Shown here: positions 36,337 to 47,210 of the stretch, piece after piece
Numbering within the stretch: position 1 is the stretch's first letter
How the letters are laid out: every line of letters starts with the position of its first letter
Assembly (NCBI GenBank): GCA_033030425.1
Contig: JAUFSD010000023.1
Location: 744,001 to 808,000, forward strand
Source of the DNA: Verpa conica
Taxonomy: Eukaryota; Ascomycota; Pezizomycetes; Pezizales; Morchellaceae
Reading direction: 5' to 3'
Length of the DNA stretch: 64,000 nt
Notes under the pieces: model-generated
The model's input: the letters and a program-made list of their open reading frames with translations, nothing else
Database searches by the model: none
What the model was told of the DNA's origin: nothing
Position numbers and translations under genes: made by a program

Positions 36337-37709
36337 CCCCTAAGCGACAGCAGCAAGATCCCCTAAGCAGCAGCAGCAAGTGTTGTAGGCACCTGATAAG
36401 AGGAGTATTCTGGGAACCATGAAGACCACTTGTTTGACTATCTAGGTAACTAAATCCCTTGCTTGTTTCTTGAGAAACGTGATAGGGGTTTGGGGAGAAG
36501 CACGTGTGAGTATTATTGCTGGCGGCTATCTCCCGCAGGGCGCCCCACTGTGCCACCCACCGGGTGCTGGGGGGGCCCCTCAGAGTTGCTGTAAACGCAT
36601 AGTAAAAACACAAGCTTTGGACCCCAAAAATAACCCCTGGAGCGTCAGGAAAATTCGTCCGTCCGAACCAAATCCGGAGGGTATATGAGAGAGCATGATT
36701 TGGAGCTGACTGGTGAAAGAATCGAGGAAATCAGATAAGAACTGACGGAGTTGTGCCCTCCGCCAGTCGGGGCATGTTTCTTGACAAACTAACGGTATGA
36801 AGGAAGGCCCCGCTTCCCAGTACTGCTTGCTGATTAGTACCAAAGGGCTTTGGTGACTCTCTGCCACGAGGGAACATGCAAGGACGGAACAGATACGGTG
36901 GTTAGTACACTTATCGGCTCGTCCGCAGAGTACAGATTGGTTCACTAATAGCTTTACATGATTGCATTACTCTAGTACACCTTTGGGCTTGACTAGAATA
37001 GACGATAGGGCGGGACAAAGTGCTTGGAATCGTCGGGATTTGTATAAGTATGGGGGGAATGTATTTGTATTGGCGATTGTTACTGTGTTGTAAGATTTGT
37101 ATTGTATGGCGTGATTGCTTGGCAGGTTTTCAGGGTCTTCGGGGGTTCCCAGGCGTTTGTATCAGGGTTTAGAATAAATCCGCGAGCCCAAACTGCAGTA
37201 TATAAAATAGTCGGCAGATTTGTCTCTTTACCAAAAACATCAACGGAAAGAACGAGTCTTATCAATATATTTGAATTTATCGAACTACCTTTACTTTATA
37301 ACTCTATTACAAACCTTTTGCTTGTGACTTTCGAAGCTTCAACTGAACAACTTTCCGCTATGTCTAATCAGCTCCAGTGAGCCTTGTCGATATCGTAGTT
37401 CGTAACTCTCTTGTGCGATTTAAAGGAACAACTACTACCGTTGACTGAGGAGACCTTGGTAGTTGGTATCTTATACCTTCGGACTGAACTCTAAGCTCGA
37501 CTGGACGTAGCACGAACAATTGTATAGGCCAGTTTTACAGTGGCTCTGGCAGCGTGGTGGCTCTGGCAGCTTAGTAACCCCAATTGAGTGATAGAAGTAG
37601 GAAGTCTGGTAGCGTTGTGAATCTGATAGCGTTGTGGATCTGGTAGCATTGTGGATCTGGTAGCATTGTGGATCTGATAGCGTTGTAGATCTGGTAGCGT
37701 TGTAGAGTA
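36337..37709. repeat. Internal segment of inverted-duplication left arm
   Basis: This non-LTR sequence lies between two oppositely oriented LTR-A copies. The frames hold no transposase, reverse transcriptase or other known domain. The 121-codon minus ORF at 36580-36945 has no recognised motif. An array of 17-18 bp units (GTAGCGTTGTGGATCTG) occupies about 37600-37705. The mirrored copy is at 45837-47210. Confidence 0.7.
37600..37705. repeat. 17-18 bp minisatellite (CTGGTAGCGTTGTGGAT units)
   Basis: About six tandem units alternate G/A at a few positions. The complementary array is at 45841-45945, and a longer related array lies at 53650-53870 beside the first Helitron cassette. Confidence 0.8.
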
Positions 37710-38165
37710 TGAAAAATAGCGGAGTAACAGCTTAGGACGCGAGTCCTAATGGTATAACTCTACAGGTACGATGCAAAGAAAGAAGCGTAAAGCCAGTGAA
37801 TTGGTAGTAGCAACAGAATAAACTATTACTATAAAGAACAGGCAAGCGAGAAGTCTGAGCATGTAATACCAAACAAGATAGTGTGGTAGATTGGTGTCTA
37901 TGTCTAGAGAATTATTGTCCCAGAAAGAGGGAGAACGGCCCGCTATTTATACAGAAAAGTTGTAACCGCCCCTGCTGTGTTACTTTGTTTTGTTTTACTT
38001 GTTTTGAATGCGGTTATGGCACTAACCACTTTGGGATTTCTTTATTGTTTATTTGGATCTATTTTACTATGTTTGGGAACCCCGCCGGAAGCGGAGCAAT
38101 TGTTGTACCGGGGTGGTACCGGATTGGGATGATTAGTATTTCTTTAGTGTTTTGATCCTGGCATG

Positions 38166-38534
38166 TTTCAAGGGGGACAGCGTGGGGACAACGTAACCAC
38201 AGGACACAACTAACTTAATGGCAAGGCAACTATCCGTTGCAAGCAAAATACCAAGAGTTTGTGATGTAGTCACAGTGGGTTCAGCGATCGCGTGGCGATG
38301 TAATGGTAGAGAGGCAACGAGAAGGAAAAGCTTCTATTGAATCTAACTGAAGAGACGTTGCGTAAAGAAAGAAGAGAGAAACTATTACAGAGAGGGAGTA
38401 ACGCTCCCTTTTTATACCCAAAATCCCACTTTGTACAATGCCCTTGTTCCCATCCGTAACACCTGTTACCCTACCTTCCTCCTTGTATGAGTCACGACAA
38501 GACTCACCCTGGCGTCCCTGATCATTCCGTGAAA
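38166..38534 (-). repeat. 3' LTR of the gypsy element
   Basis: This 369-bp LTR is identical to 43604-43972. The pol stop codon (38522-38524) lies 13 bp inside it. A purine-rich tract (minus strand GAAAGGAGGGG, about 38539-38549) ends 4 bp before it. Confidence 0.95.
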
Positions 38535-41500
38535 GTAGCCCCTCCTTTCAGTCGCGAGCTCCTGCGAGGCTTTGAGTCCCAGGGTCCGGGTTTACCGGGA
38601 TATCGCTGATGAAAAACGTCCACTGCTGCTGTTTCCTCATGATAGAAGGCGGGCTCCCAGGAGGGTTGGTGGTAGCCAGTCCACTTAACGTAATAGCTAG
38701 GCACCCCCCGGAGTATTTTTGAATCGAGAACCTCCTCCACCTCCCACTCTTGTTCTCCTTGCGTGACAATTGGCGGGGGGGGCGTTTGGACCTGTCCCGG
38801 GAGAGGGTCGGTAGCTGCTGGCTCCAACAGGGAGACGTGGAATACCGCATGATTAGGCATGGTGGGTGGCAACTTTACTCGGTAAGCGTAAGGGGAGATG
38901 ATTGCTTCGATGGGATATGGTCCAGCTTTCTTCCAATCCAGCTTTCGTGAGTTCCGGGTGGTCCTAATATTGCGTAGGGACACAAAGACCAGGTCTCCTA
39001 CTTGATACCGGGGGGCGGGGATTCGATGGGCGTTGGTATACTGCTCCTGTTTGTCCTGAGCCGTCCTCATCTGCGTCCCTAGCCACTCATGTAGTTCGCT
39101 CATTTGAAGGGCGAAGTTTCTGGCGTCTAATTCCGGGACTGCTTTTCCTTGGGGCGTAAGGCTAACCTGGAATCGAGGATGAAATCCATAGTTGGCGAAG
39201 AAGGGGGTGGCTTTGGTGGTGTTGGACACCTGATTATTTGCTGCGAATTCCGCCATTGGCAACCATTCGCTCCAGTCGTCCTGCTGATAGGAAACGTAGG
39301 CGCGAAGATACTGTTCCATAATAGCATTCATTCTTTCTGTCTGGCCATCTGTTTCTGGGTGATATGCCGTGGACATGCGTGCCTCGATCTGAAGGTGCTT
39401 GCACAGGGTCTTCCAGAACTTGGCTGTGAACTGAGTGCCTCTGTCCGACGTAATGTGCGAGGGTAGGCCATGCAGTTTCCAAACGTGATGGAGATATAAT
39501 CTGGCCACTTGACTGGCATCGGTTGTGGTGTGGCAAGGAATGAGGTGCCGCATTTTGGAAAGTCTATCCACGATCACTAGAATGGCGTCGAACCCGTTGC
39601 TTTCTGGGAGGCCGGTGACGAAGTCCATTGATATTTCCCTCCATGGTTGTTCGGGGATGGGTAGGGGGCGTAGGACTCCATATTTCCCGTGCGTGCTGGT
39701 TTTGCTCCTTTGGCAGGTGTGACAGTTCCTCACGTACCTTCCTATATATTCCCGCATTTTGGGCCAAAAGTAGTGACGACTGATTAGTTCGAAGGTTTTT
39801 TCCCTACCAGGGTGTCCCGCTGATGGTGCGTCATGATGTTCTTTCAGGATTTGGAGACGGAGAGGATCGTGGTCGGGTATGTATACGAGGCCTCGGTAAT
39901 GTAAAAGTCCTTGGATATTGGTACACTCGGCCAGGGAGATTTCTGGGGACCTTTTTTCTCCGCTGTCTAGCATGTTCAAGATTTTCTGCGGAAAGGGGTC
40001 AGTCTTCATTGCTTCTTGGATTGACTTTGTAAGAGTGGCGGTCATTTCAGCGGGTTCATTTGACAAAGTACCCGCTAACAAACTTAGCTTAGGGTCCAAA
40101 TTTTCCTTCTTCAGTACTGTTTGACTCTGGTGTCTAATCCTTTCATCCCCTTCTTCAGGGAGATCTCCTGATCTCCTTGTTAACGCGTCCGGCTTGCCTC
40201 CTTGTTTCCCAGGTCGGTAGGTAATCACAAAATTAAACCGCGAGAGATATTCTGCCCATCGTGCCTGTCTTCTATTAAGATTCTTGGTTGTCATAAAGTA
40301 TTCCAAGTTCTTATGGTCTGATATAACGGCTATGGGGAAGGCTGCTCCTTCTAGCTCTGGTCTCCACTCCTCGAAACTCCTAATTATCGCTAACAGTTCC
40401 TTATCGTAGATTTAGTAGTTACATTCAGCGGGCGAGTGCTTTTTGGAAAAGAATGCTACGGGGTGCAAAACTCCTCGATCGTCCTTTTGGGACAGCACTC
40501 CTGCGGAAATGTAATCGGAGGCGTCTGTTTCTACTACGATAGCTTTTTCCGGGTCAAAATGCATGAGCACTGGTGCGGATGTGAAGGCCTTTTTGAGAGT
40601 TTCAAAAGCTTTTTGATGTGATGCCGTCCATACGAAGGGAACATGTTTCTTGGTTCCTGGTTCTTTTTTGGATAGCGCTGTAAGCGGTGCTGCCAACTTG
40701 GAGAAGTCTTGAATAAATCGCCTATAAAAATTTGCAAACCCTAGGAATGCTTGAAGATCCTTGAGATTTTTGGGGATTGTCCAGTCCATTACTGCCGATA
40801 CTTTCTTTGAGTCCATGCTAATGCCTTCTGGGGAGATAATAAGGCCTAGGTACGTTGTTTTCTGGCAGTGAAACTCACACTTTTCAGGTTTAAGCAAAAC
40901 ACCGTTACTTCGAAGGGCTTCCAGAACCTTGCGTACATGTATCTTGTGTTCTTCCAAGGTGTCGCTGTAAATCAAGATGTCGTCCAAATAGGCAGTACAG
41001 AACTGGTCCAAAAACTCTCTAAGACAGTCGTTAACAAAGTACTGGAATGTTGCGGGTGCATTAGTGAGTCCGAAGGGCATGACGGTGTATTCGTAGTGAC
41101 CATACCGCGTTCTGAACGCTGTCTTCCATTCCTCGCCCAAAGCCATTCTTATCTGATTGTATCCCATCCGTAGGTCTAACTTGGTGTACCATTTCGCTTT
41201 TGCGAGTCTGTCCAAAGTTTCCCTAATCAGAGGGAGCGGATAGCGATTTTTAACAGTTATTTCGTTAAGACCGCGGTAGTCTACGCACAGGCGAAGGGAG
41301 CCATCGGATTTTTTAACAAACAGTACTGGGGAGCCGGCGGGAGAGGAGCTGTCTCTGATAAAACCTTTCGCCATGTTATCTTCGATGTATTCTTTAAGGA
41401 CGATGAGTTCTTCTCGAGTCATTCCATACAGGGGTCCAAAGGGGGGTTCCTTCCCTTCTTTCAAGGGGATTTTGTGATCGTAGGGACGTTGTGGGGGTAA

Positions 41501-42241
41501 GCCTTTTGAGAGTTTCTCGTCAAACATGTCGAGGTAGTCGTGATATTCCTTAGGGATCTTTTGTTTCCATTCCTCCTTGGTGGTCTTACTATCGATGACT
41601 TTGTTTATTTCGTACAAAGAAAGCGAAAAAACTTGGACGTCCTTTTTTCGCGAAAGTCTACAGAATGCCGCCGAACCGATAAGATGAATTTTTGCTTTCT
41701 CTGGTGGGGGAATCCCTGGTAAGACCACTGGCACTCTTGAGGAGGTGCAATTTTGCTGACAGAATTTTGATCCGAACTTAATATAATTGTGTTTAAACCG
41801 GAGAGAGACGTCGTGATGTTTGAGCCAGGGAATTCCAAGTACAAGGGGGTACTGTCCTAACGTGGTCACAAAAAAGGGGGCGTGTTCTCTATGGGATTTA
41901 ATGGATAACCCCAGATGGGCGAGGTGAGTAATTTGACCAGATGACACTGGTCGACCGTCGATGACCTCCAACTCCCTAGGAGTTTTGAGAGGCGTTAGTT
42001 GTAACTGATGGTGGCGTGCAAAGGTTTCGTCAATAAAGGCGAATCCGGAGGCTCCAGTATCGATCAATGCATGAGTTTGAATGGTTTTGTTATTGTTTGA
42101 AAGTGTACATGAAATAACTAAATGATCCCCATCCAACTGATCCTCCACATTGATGTCCGAAACTGAAAACCCAGAAATTGAAAACGCAGAAATTGTAGAA
42201 ACCTTAGAAGGTCCTAGAGAAGAGCCACCGGGCTGCTCTAG
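38522..42241 (-). pseudogene. pol: gypsy pol polyprotein with one in-frame stop
   Basis: The frame opens at the end of gag in the -1 frame and runs to 38522. In order it holds an aspartic protease (HALIDTGASGFAFID), reverse transcriptase (FVKKSDGSLRLCVDYRGLN and active site AYLDDILIYS), RNase H (VVETDASDYISAGVLSQ), an integrase zinc finger (HDAPSAGHPGREKT...CHTCQRSK), the catalytic core (SMDFVTGLP, ITSDRGTQF, HPETDGQTERMN), and a C-terminal chromodomain (EWEVEEVLDSKILRG, YYVKWTGYHQPSWEP). A TAA codon at 40412-40414 follows AECNY in RNase H where relatives usually have a sense codon; the reading resumes at once (IYDKELLAII). So reverse transcriptase would be made without a complete RNase H or integrase unless the stop is read through. 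G-to-T at a Glu codon is the simplest cause. Confidence 0.92.
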
Positions 42242-43554
42242 GACTGACGAAAACCCTGAACCGAAGAAGATGTAGAAGAAACAGAAGAGGAAACCGAAGA
42301 AGAACCAGAAAAAGGATTATTGCTTGCCAAAGGAGATTCATAGCGAGGCGCGCCGGCCTGCTGTTGTTGTTGGGACCCGCTAGGGGCGGAGAGAGCTGCT
42401 CCCCTCATAACCGGAGGTTTCTGGAGCTGTTTGCCTTGAGGACAATTGGCATATTCGTGTCCTGCTCCTGCGCAGTATCCGCACCGCTTGTTATCCCTCC
42501 TCCACTGTTTTTCAGCTGGGGAGGTGCGTCGGGACCCGTTTACGAAAACGTATCGTTGTTCTGGTGGGGGGCGGGGTATCCCCTGGGGTTGGGTTTGGAG
42601 GGCAGATAGGTCCATAGGGGCGTATCCTCCTGGAGAGAGAGAGGGATGGTGGACGTAAGGGGCCGGGGCAGCGAACTGTCCCATTTCGTTTCGGGGAGAA
42701 GGGCCTCCTTTCTTTTCCTGTTGTCTTGCTCTGACCCTTCCGTCTAGTGCCATTAAATCTTTGACGAACTCGTCGTACTTCTCTTTTACTGGAGTGACTA
42801 CTAGGGCATCTTTCATGGCATCGGAGAGTCGGGAACGGAGAGCATTCTTTTTGGCGGTGTCGTCGTATTTAAGTTTCCCCATAATGCGCAAAAAATCGGA
42901 ATAGAAGGCCGCAAAGTCCCTTTTTCCTTGTGTAAGGACCCTTAGTTCTTCTTGCGCCGTGCCGTGGGGGTCCGGGTCGCCAAAGGATTCCTGGAGATAT
43001 TTATACATGGCGGTGGTTGTGGTGAACAGGGTGGTTGTATCAGCGAGGAGAGGTTCCAATTGATCCATAGCCTTTCCTTCCAAACGACTGATGATATACA
43101 TCACCTTAGCTTCCTCGCTAGCGAACCTATCGGCATTCCCGACCAGTTTGACCCTCATCATGGCCAAAAAATTGGGTAGTTTAGCTCTGTCGCCATTGAA
43201 GGGGGCGGGGTCAGGCATTTTTTCCGACCGGTGGGATGTAGTCGAAGTAGTTAAAGGCGGTGGTAATACTGGGTCCACAATTTCTTTAACTTCCTGGGAT
43301 GCCTTTTCTTGCTCTAAGCGATCGTAGGCGTCGAGGGATTGTTGTAGCTGTAACCGAGCGGTGGTGAGACTGGCTTCCGAACTTTGGTAATTCATAACGG
43401 CTTCATTTCTTTGGGCGAGGTAGCGGTCTTTGGTTGTGGTTAAGCTATTAAACATTTCTTGTAAGTGGGCGTAGAGAGTGGGAGCGTCGGCGATTTGTTC
43501 TTCGAACTCTGTGAGAGTAAGGGGAAAAGTGTAGACTGGGGCGGAGGATGCCAT
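42238..43554 (-). CDS. gag: gypsy gag protein
   Basis: This intact 438-residue ORF encodes the nucleocapsid precursor of the retrotransposon. It starts 49 bp inside the 5' LTR. The N-terminus has a coiled coil (LTTTKDRYLAQRNEAVMNYQ). The middle has the gag core (FNGDRAKLPNFLAMMRVKL, EGKAMDQLEPLL, LRVLTQGKRDFAAFYSDFLRIM). A CCHC zinc knuckle CGYCAGAGHEYANC follows at about residues 360-373, and then a Gln/Ser-rich tail. Pol begins in the -1 frame over the gag stop, as expected for frameshifting, though I see no canonical slippery heptamer. Confidence 0.92.
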   Translation of the reverse strand: MASSAPVYTFPLTLTEFEEQIADAPTLYAHLQEMFNSLTTTKDRYLAQRNEAVMNYQSSEASLTTARLQLQQSLDAYDRLEQEKASQEVKEIVDPVLPPPLTTSTTSHRSEKMPDPAPFNGDRAKLPNFLAMMRVKLVGNADRFASEEAKVMYIISRLEGKAMDQLEPLLADTTTLFTTTTAMYKYLQESFGDPDPHGTAQEELRVLTQGKRDFAAFYSDFLRIMGKLKYDDTAKKNALRSRLSDAMKDALVVTPVKEKYDEFVKDLMALDGRVRARQQEKKGGPSPRNEMGQFAAPAPYVHHPSLSPGGYAPMDLSALQTQPQGIPRPPPEQRYVFVNGSRRTSPAEKQWRRDNKRCGYCAGAGHEYANCPQGKQLQKPPVMRGAALSAPSGSQQQQQAGAPRYESPLASNNPFSGSSSVSSSVSSTSSSVQGFRQS

Positions 43555-43592
43555 GATTGTGTGACTGCGATTGTTGTGTGGTGTGGTGAACG

Positions 43593-43603
43593 ACGCAACG
43601 TAA
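43593..43603 (-). promoter_or_regulatory. Putative self-priming primer-binding site of gypsy element
   Basis: Two bases after the 5' LTR, the minus strand reads ACGTTGCGT (43601-43593). The LTR itself contains the complementary ACGCAACGT on the same strand (43801-43793), about 50 bp downstream of a TATAAAA box, near the likely 5' end of the RNA. There is no TGG-starting tRNA site. Known Tf1/sushi elements prime from their own RNA 5' end. Confidence 0.55.
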
Positions 43604-43972
43604 TTTCAAGGGGGACAGCGTGGGGACAACGTAACCACAGGACACAACTAACTTAATGGCAAGGCAACTATCCGTTGCAAGCAAAATACCAAGAGTTTGT
43701 GATGTAGTCACAGTGGGTTCAGCGATCGCGTGGCGATGTAATGGTAGAGAGGCAACGAGAAGGAAAAGCTTCTATTGAATCTAACTGAAGAGACGTTGCG
43801 TAAAGAAAGAAGAGAGAAACTATTACAGAGAGGGAGTAACGCTCCCTTTTTATACCCAAAATCCCACTTTGTACAATGCCCTTGTTCCCATCCGTAACAC
43901 CTGTTACCCTACCTTCCTCCTTGTATGAGTCACGACAAGACTCACCCTGGCGTCCCTGATCATTCCGTGAAA
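43604..43972 (-). repeat. 5' LTR of the gypsy element
   Basis: This 369-bp LTR contains a TATA box on the minus strand (GGGTATAAAAAGGG, about 43855-43842). It is identical to the 3' LTR, implying recent insertion. Confidence 0.95.
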
Positions 43973-44251
43973 GCATGGATCGGAGATTAGGGTACCAGGA
44001 TCGGAGGAACATGACAGAAATAGAGGAATGGTTGTGCCGGGTTATTTTTTGATTACTGTTTATCTGTTTTTGGACCGGAGCATGGAATGCCCCGGCTAGT
44101 TTATGTATGTTTTTGTTTTAGTATAAAACCTGCCATGTCTAGCTAGTTTTGGATTGGCAGGATTCAGCTACCTAAGTTAGTTATCAATATATGCAATTGA
44201 CCGGCTACCTTTAGTTTATATCAGTATATTAGCCTACCAAGTTTAGTCTAG

Positions 44252-44489
44252 CATCAGCAAAAGTTTTTTTTCTTCAAAAATAGTCCCAGATAGTCCCAGG
44301 GATAAGGGGGACAGTGGGGGACACAACTGGGACACAATTGGGACAGAATAGAAACACCACCCAGTCCCAAGATCCATCCCAGGACAGGCATTTTGTCTCT
44401 TGGGACTGGGTGGTGTCTCCAGCTACTATGTAATTTGTCCCACAGTTGTCCCAGGGATGCTCTAGGATTGAAAAGTACTTTTGCTGATG
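44252..44489. mobile_element. 238-bp foldback/MITE element
   Basis: It has 13-bp perfect terminal inverted repeats (CATCAGCAAAAGT ... ACTTTTGCTGATG) and an inner palindrome ACCACCCAGTCCCAAGA / TCTTGGGACTGGGTGGT (44354-44414 region). It is absent from the mirror LTR-C copy, so it is a true insertion. The flanks share only AG, so a 2-bp duplication is possible. Confidence 0.85.
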
Positions 44490-44987
44490 AGTTAGTCAAT
44501 CTCTTTGAGATAGCTACTAGGCTTAGCCTGAAACCTCACCCTACCGCAATTCATCCACTAGATTAGTGCCAAGCAGTGCTTGCACTAAACTAGTGTGTGA
44601 TTGTGTTACAAAAGTCCTTTATCCTCCAACCGAGATAACTATTGTAAAACCGAGGTGGGAACGCCGTTTGACCCTGAAAACCGTAACAAAGTAAAGGTAA
44701 CCAAAAGAAATGAGTAATACAATGCTCGTAAGCGAAATGATGTGTTGAGTAAACATAAATGAGCGCAACAAAATATGACTCATAACAAATGGTGCAATAC
44801 ATGTAAGTAATAAGGTATGCAACCTTCGATAAGCATTAGTAGTTATGTAAAAATGTAATAAATGTAAAAATGTATCAAGAAAACAATCAGTACTGCCGTC
44901 GTAATGAAATGTAGCAAATGGAGATGAAATGTTATACAATCAAGGAAAGACAGACTGAGAATCTTGAAAAAAATAACACAGAGCTGG

Positions 44988-45585
44988 TGTAACACAATCA
45001 CACACTAATTAGGTGCAAGCACTGCTCGGCACCTTTCTAGTGGGGTAATTGCGGTAGGGGGAGGTTTCAGGCTAAGCCTAGTAGCTATCTCAAAGAGATT
45101 GACTAACTAAACTGAACTTGGTAGGCTAATATATTGATATGAACTAAAGATAGCCGGTCAATTGCATATATTGATAACTAACTTAGGTAGCTGAATCCTG
45201 TCTTCCCAAAACTAGCTAGATACGGCAGGTTTTATACTAAAACAAAAACATACATAAACTAGCCGGGGCATTCCATGCTCCGGTCCAAAAACAGATAAAC
45301 AGTAATCAAAAAATAACCCGGCACAACCATTCCTCTATTTCTGTCATGTTCCTCCGATCCTGGTACCCTAATCTCCGATCCATGCCAGGATCAAAACACT
45401 AAAGAAATACTAATCATCCCAATCCGGTACCACCCCGGTACAACAATTGCTCCGCTTCCGGCGGGGTTCCCAAACATAGTAAAATAGATCCAAATAAACA
45501 ATAAAGAAATCCCAAAGTGGTTAGTGCCATAACCGCATTCAAAACAAGTAAAACAAAACAAAGTAACACAGCAGGGGCGGTTACA
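44988..45585 (+). mobile_element. LTR family C, mirror copy
   Basis: This copy starts TGTAACACAATCACAC and ends GCGGTTACA, 598 bp, without the gypsy or foldback insertions. Its first about 237 bp differ clearly from the left copy, and the rest is identical to it. It is followed by a partial LTR-A (45586-45836). Confidence 0.85.
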
Positions 45586-45836
45586 ACTTTTCTGTATAAA
45601 TAGCGGGCCGTTCTCCCTCTTTCTGGGACAATAATTCTCTAGACATAGACACCAATCTACCACACTATCTTGTTTGGTATTACATGCTCAGACTTCTCGC
45701 TTGCCTGTTCTTTATAGTAATAGTTTATTCTGTTGCTACTACCAATTCACTGGCTTTACGCTTCTTTCTTTGCATCGTACCTGTAGAGTTATACCATTAG
45801 GACTCGCGTCCTAAGCTGTTACTCCGCTATTTTTCA
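45586..45836 (+). mobile_element. LTR family A, 3' part only (copy 4)
   Basis: It begins ACTTTTCTGTATAAATAGCG and ends TATTTTTCA, mirroring 37710-37960. The 5' part that should lie left of LTR-C is missing, replaced by the junction at 44979-44987. Confidence 0.8.
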
Positions 45837-47210
45837 TACTCTACAACGCTACCAGATCTACAACGCTATCAGATCCACAATGCTACCAGATCCACAATGC
45901 TACCAGATCCACAACGCTATCAGATTCACAACGCTACCAGACTTCCTACTTCTATCACTCAATTGGGGTTACTAAGCTGCCAGAGCCACCACGCTGCCAG
46001 AGCCACTGTAAAACTGGCCTATACAATTGTTCAGGCTACGTCCAGTCGAGCTTAGAGTTCAGTCCGAAGGTATAAGATACCAACTACCAAGGTCTCCTCA
46101 GTCAACGGTAGTAGTTGTTCCTTTAAATCGCACAAGAGAGTTACGAACTACGATATCGACAAGGCTCACTGGAGCTGATTAGACATAGCGGAAAGTTGTT
46201 CAGTTGAAGCTTCGAAAGTCACAAGCAAAAGGTTTGTAATAGAGTTATAAAGTAAAGGTAGTTCGATAAATTCAAATATATTGATAAGACTCGTTCTTTC
46301 CGTTGATGTTTTTGGTAAAGAGACAAATCTGCCGACTATTTTATATACTGCAGTTTGGGCTCGCGGATTTATTCTAAACCCTGATACAAACGCCTGGGAA
46401 CCCCCGAAGACCCTGAAAACCTGCCAAGCAATCACGCCATACAATACAAATCTTACAACACAGTAACAATCGCCAATACAAATACATTCCCCCCATACTT
46501 ATACAAATCCCGACGATTCCAAGCACTTTGTCCCGGCCCTATCGTCTATTCTAGTCAAGCCCAAAGGTGTACTAGAGTAATGCAATCATGTAAAGCTATT
46601 AGTGAACCAATCTGTACTCTGCGGACGAGCCGATAAGTGTACTAACCACCGTATCTGTTCCGTCCTTGCATGTTCCCTCGTGGCAGAGAGTCACCAAAGC
46701 CCTTTGGTACTAATCAGCAAGCAGTACTGGGAAGCGGGGCCTTCCTTCATACCGTTAGTTTGTCAAGAAACATGCCCCGACTGGCGGAGGGCACAACTCC
46801 GTCAGTTCTTATCTGATTTCCTCGATTCTTTCACCAGTCAGCTCCAAATCATGCTCTCTCATATACCCTCCGGATTTGGTTCGGACGGACGAATTTTCCT
46901 GACGCTCCAGGGGTTATTTTTGGGGTCCAAAGCTTGTGTTTTTACTATGCGTTTACAGCAACTCTGAGGGGCCCCCCCAGCACCCGGTGGGTGGCACAGT
47001 GGGGCGCCCTGCGGGAGATAGCCGCCAGCAATAATACTCACACGTGCTTCTCCCCAAACCCCTATCACGTTTCTCAAGAAACAAGCAAGGGATTTAGTTA
47101 CCTAGATAGTCAAACAAGTGGTCTTCATGGTTCCCAGAATACTCCTCTTATCAGGTGCCTACAACACTTGCTGCTGCTGCTTAGGGGATCTTGCTGCTGT
47201 CGCTTAGGGG
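45837..47210. repeat. Internal segment of inverted-duplication right arm
   Basis: This is the reverse complement of 36337-37709, including the 17-18 bp minisatellite (45841-45945) and the same ORF-like frames. No known coding domain is present. Confidence 0.8.

Larger units (their letters stand above)
38166..43972 (-). mobile_element. Complete Ty3/gypsy chromovirus, 5807 bp
   Basis: LTRs at 43604-43972 (5') and 38166-38534 (3') are both 369 bp and, read by eye, identical. The 5-bp target duplication GCATG (38161-38165, 43973-43977) is confirmed by the empty site in the mirror arm at about 45380. It carries gag and a pol with protease, reverse transcriptase, RNase H, integrase and chromodomain, in gypsy order. 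A purine-rich tract lies before the 3' LTR and a self-priming-type site after the 5' LTR. The LTR ends are TTTCA...TGAAA rather than TG...CA. The gag-pol layout, chromodomain and self-priming all point to the Tf1/sushi group. One nonsense codon lies in RNase H. Confidence 0.95.
37961..44610 (-). mobile_element. Solo LTR, family C, carrying gypsy and foldback insertions
   Basis: On the minus strand it reads TGTAACACAATCACAC ... GCGGTTACA, with TG/CA ends and 5-bp target duplication AAAGT. Without the gypsy element (38166-43972 plus one GCATG) and the foldback element (44252-44489) it is about 598 bp. The uninterrupted mirror copy is at 44988-45585, the same length. Confidence 0.85.
37710..44978 (-). 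mobile_element. LTR family A copy 3, split by nested insertions
   Basis: Read on the minus strand, the LTR starts TGTTATTTTTTTC at 44978 and runs to 44611. It is then interrupted by LTR family C (37961-44610) and resumes at 37960 to end CTATTTTTCA at 37710. The 5-bp duplication AAAGT (37956-37960 and 44611-44615) proves the insertion. No target duplication flanks the LTR-A copy itself, which fits a rearranged junction. Confidence 0.8.

Noticed and set aside
36332..38155. ORFs conserved in both palindrome arms taken as genes
   Set aside because: They are identical because the DNA is duplicated. They have no known domain, and several lie inside LTRs.
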